Positions 5,795 to 6,387 of a stretch of 6,387 bases of DNA are shown piece by piece (the stretch's first letter is position 1; each line of letters opens with the position of its first letter). The notes beneath the pieces are model-generated. The model ran no database searches. It saw nothing but the letters and a program-made list of their open reading frames with translations, and had not been told where the DNA came from. Made by a program: the position numbers and the translations under genes. This DNA is from Actinomycetes bacterium (GTDB taxonomy: Bacteria; Actinomycetota; Acidimicrobiia; Acidimicrobiales; RAAP-2). The DNA lies in NCBI GenBank assembly GCA_021807655.1, contig JAKBCT010000053.1, positions 1 to 6,387 of the forward strand. The letters are read 5' to 3'.

Positions 5795-6387
5795 ATGATG
5801 AGACGGCTTCTTTCGATTCTTACGGGCGTTGCGCTGGTGGTGGGTGGCGTCGTTGGCGTCGGCGCGGTTGTCGCCAGCGCGTCGGGGTCACCGACGATGA
5901 CGGTGACCCCGAATACGGGCTTGACTTCCAATCAGGAAGTCGTCATCACGGGAACGGGTTTCCCCACCGGCGGAGGTCTGGTCGCCGTTGAGTGCATCGG
6001 CACGGCGACGACCGTGGCCGGCTGCAATACCAACGCCCTCACCCCGATCACCGTCAACAGTGACGGCTCAATCTCAGCGACCAACTTCTTCGTCCAAACT
6101 GGGCCCGTTGGCAATGGATCCTGTGGCACCTCGAGCACGGACCTGGAGTGCGCCATCGCGATTGGAACGCTTGCTGGAGTGTTGGTGGCCGATTCGCCCA
6201 TCACCTTCGCCGCGCCGTCGACGACCCCGTCGGGTCCCTCGGTCACCGTCACACCGTCGACCGCGCTCGCCAACGGGCAAACCGTGGTTATCACGGGTTC
6301 GGGCTTCACTCCCGGTGACTCCGTGTACGCCCTCGAGTGCCTGGTTGGCTCGACCAGTCAAGCCGGTTGCGACGTCGCAACGTTGAC
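5795..6387 (+). CDS. Secreted protein with tandem neocarzinostatin-like domains, partial
   Basis: 197 complete residues are visible; the C-terminus is past the right edge. Residues 1-29 form a signal peptide: MMRR, a hydrophobic stretch to about 27, and cleavage after A-S-A near residue 29. Domain 1 (about 34-138) has the immunoglobulin-like sandwich pattern of the neocarzinostatin apoprotein: the TVTP..GL start, a VVITGTGF strand, the Cys67-Cys77 pair 10 residues apart as in neocarzinostatin (Cys37-Cys47), and a second pair Cys110-Cys119. A Thr/Ser/Pro-rich linker (about 139-148) leads to domain 2 (from 149), which repeats the same start and Cys182-Cys192. Over 50 aligned residues (34-83 against 149-198) 24 are identical. 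In known members this fold carries an enediyne chromophore, but no enediyne genes are here, so binding or cell-surface adhesion is equally possible. ATG 5795 is chosen over the adjacent ATG 5798 for its better ribosome-site spacing. Confidence 0.87.
   Translation, partial: MMRRLLSILTGVALVVGGVVGVGAVVASASGSPTMTVTPNTGLTSNQEVVITGTGFPTGGGLVAVECIGTATTVAGCNTNALTPITVNSDGSISATNFFVQTGPVGNGSCGTSSTDLECAIAIGTLAGVLVADSPITFAAPSTTPSGPSVTVTPSTALANGQTVVITGSGFTPGDSVYALECLVGSTSQAGCDVATL
5882..5912. repeat. Perfect 12-bp inverted repeat inside the neocarzinostatin-like gene
   Basis: TCGGGGTCACCG (5882-5893) and CGGTGACCCCGA (5901-5912) are exact reverse complements around a 7-nt loop. The left arm begins exactly at codon 30, the first codon after the predicted signal-peptide cleavage site. 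The stem is GC-rich and would form a strong mRNA hairpin about 87 nt after the start codon. No other perfect repeat of this length was noticed in the window. Confidence 0.75.

Noticed and set aside
5269..5991. Plus-strand open frame of 240 codons crossing the SDR gene and the neocarzinostatin-like start
   Set aside because: It overlaps two well-supported genes, reads through the strong ribosome site at 5782, and has no domain signature.

Overview
The window is GC-rich DNA with GTG starts, G/C-ending codons and six complete or partial gene pairs packed closely on both strands. Together with a neocarzinostatin-type secreted domain and a CsoR-type operator, this suggests a high-GC actinomycete. 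An uncultured Acidimicrobiia-like lineage is my best guess, but that is inference: no rRNA or other phylogenetic marker is present.

Layout from left to right: (1) the minus-strand start and most of a DHA2-type (14-helix) MFS drug/proton antiporter, running off the left edge (1-1295); (2) a 183-bp divergent intergenic region with a long imperfect hairpin (1364-1400) and an operator-like palindrome (1443-1467); (3) a plus-strand DMT/EamA-like membrane transporter (1479-2348); (4) a 134-bp gap with a perfect C-rich/G-rich palindrome (2412-2429) of the kind bound by CsoR/CstR repressors; (5) a two-gene plus-strand operon of a membrane-anchored TlpA/ResA-like thioredoxin (2483-3142) and CcdA (3146-3877), 3 bp apart; (6) a minus-strand lipid-metabolism pair, an SDR oxidoreductase (4803-5600) followed by an ECHDC3-like crotonase-fold protein (3916-4728); (7) a divergent plus-strand secreted protein with tandem neocarzinostatin-like domains (from 5795), cut by the right edge.

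How the genes may work together: CcdA passes electrons across the membrane to the periplasm-facing CxxC of the TlpA-like protein, and the palindrome at their promoter suggests the relay is switched by copper or by persulfide/sulfide stress. The SDR and crotonase-like protein probably act on a CoA-linked or lipid-type substrate. The two transporters flank a shared regulatory region. The neocarzinostatin-like protein has a strong ribosome-binding site and a signal peptide, and carries a perfect 12-bp inverted repeat exactly at the predicted signal-peptide/mature junction.

I found no RNA genes, CRISPR arrays, insertion sequences or attachment sites. The most unusual items are the CsoR/CstR-type operator on a thiol-redox operon, the tandem neocarzinostatin-like protein with its internal hairpin, and the crotonase homologue that lacks both classical catalytic glutamates. 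No single novel multi-gene system is proven by the sequence.
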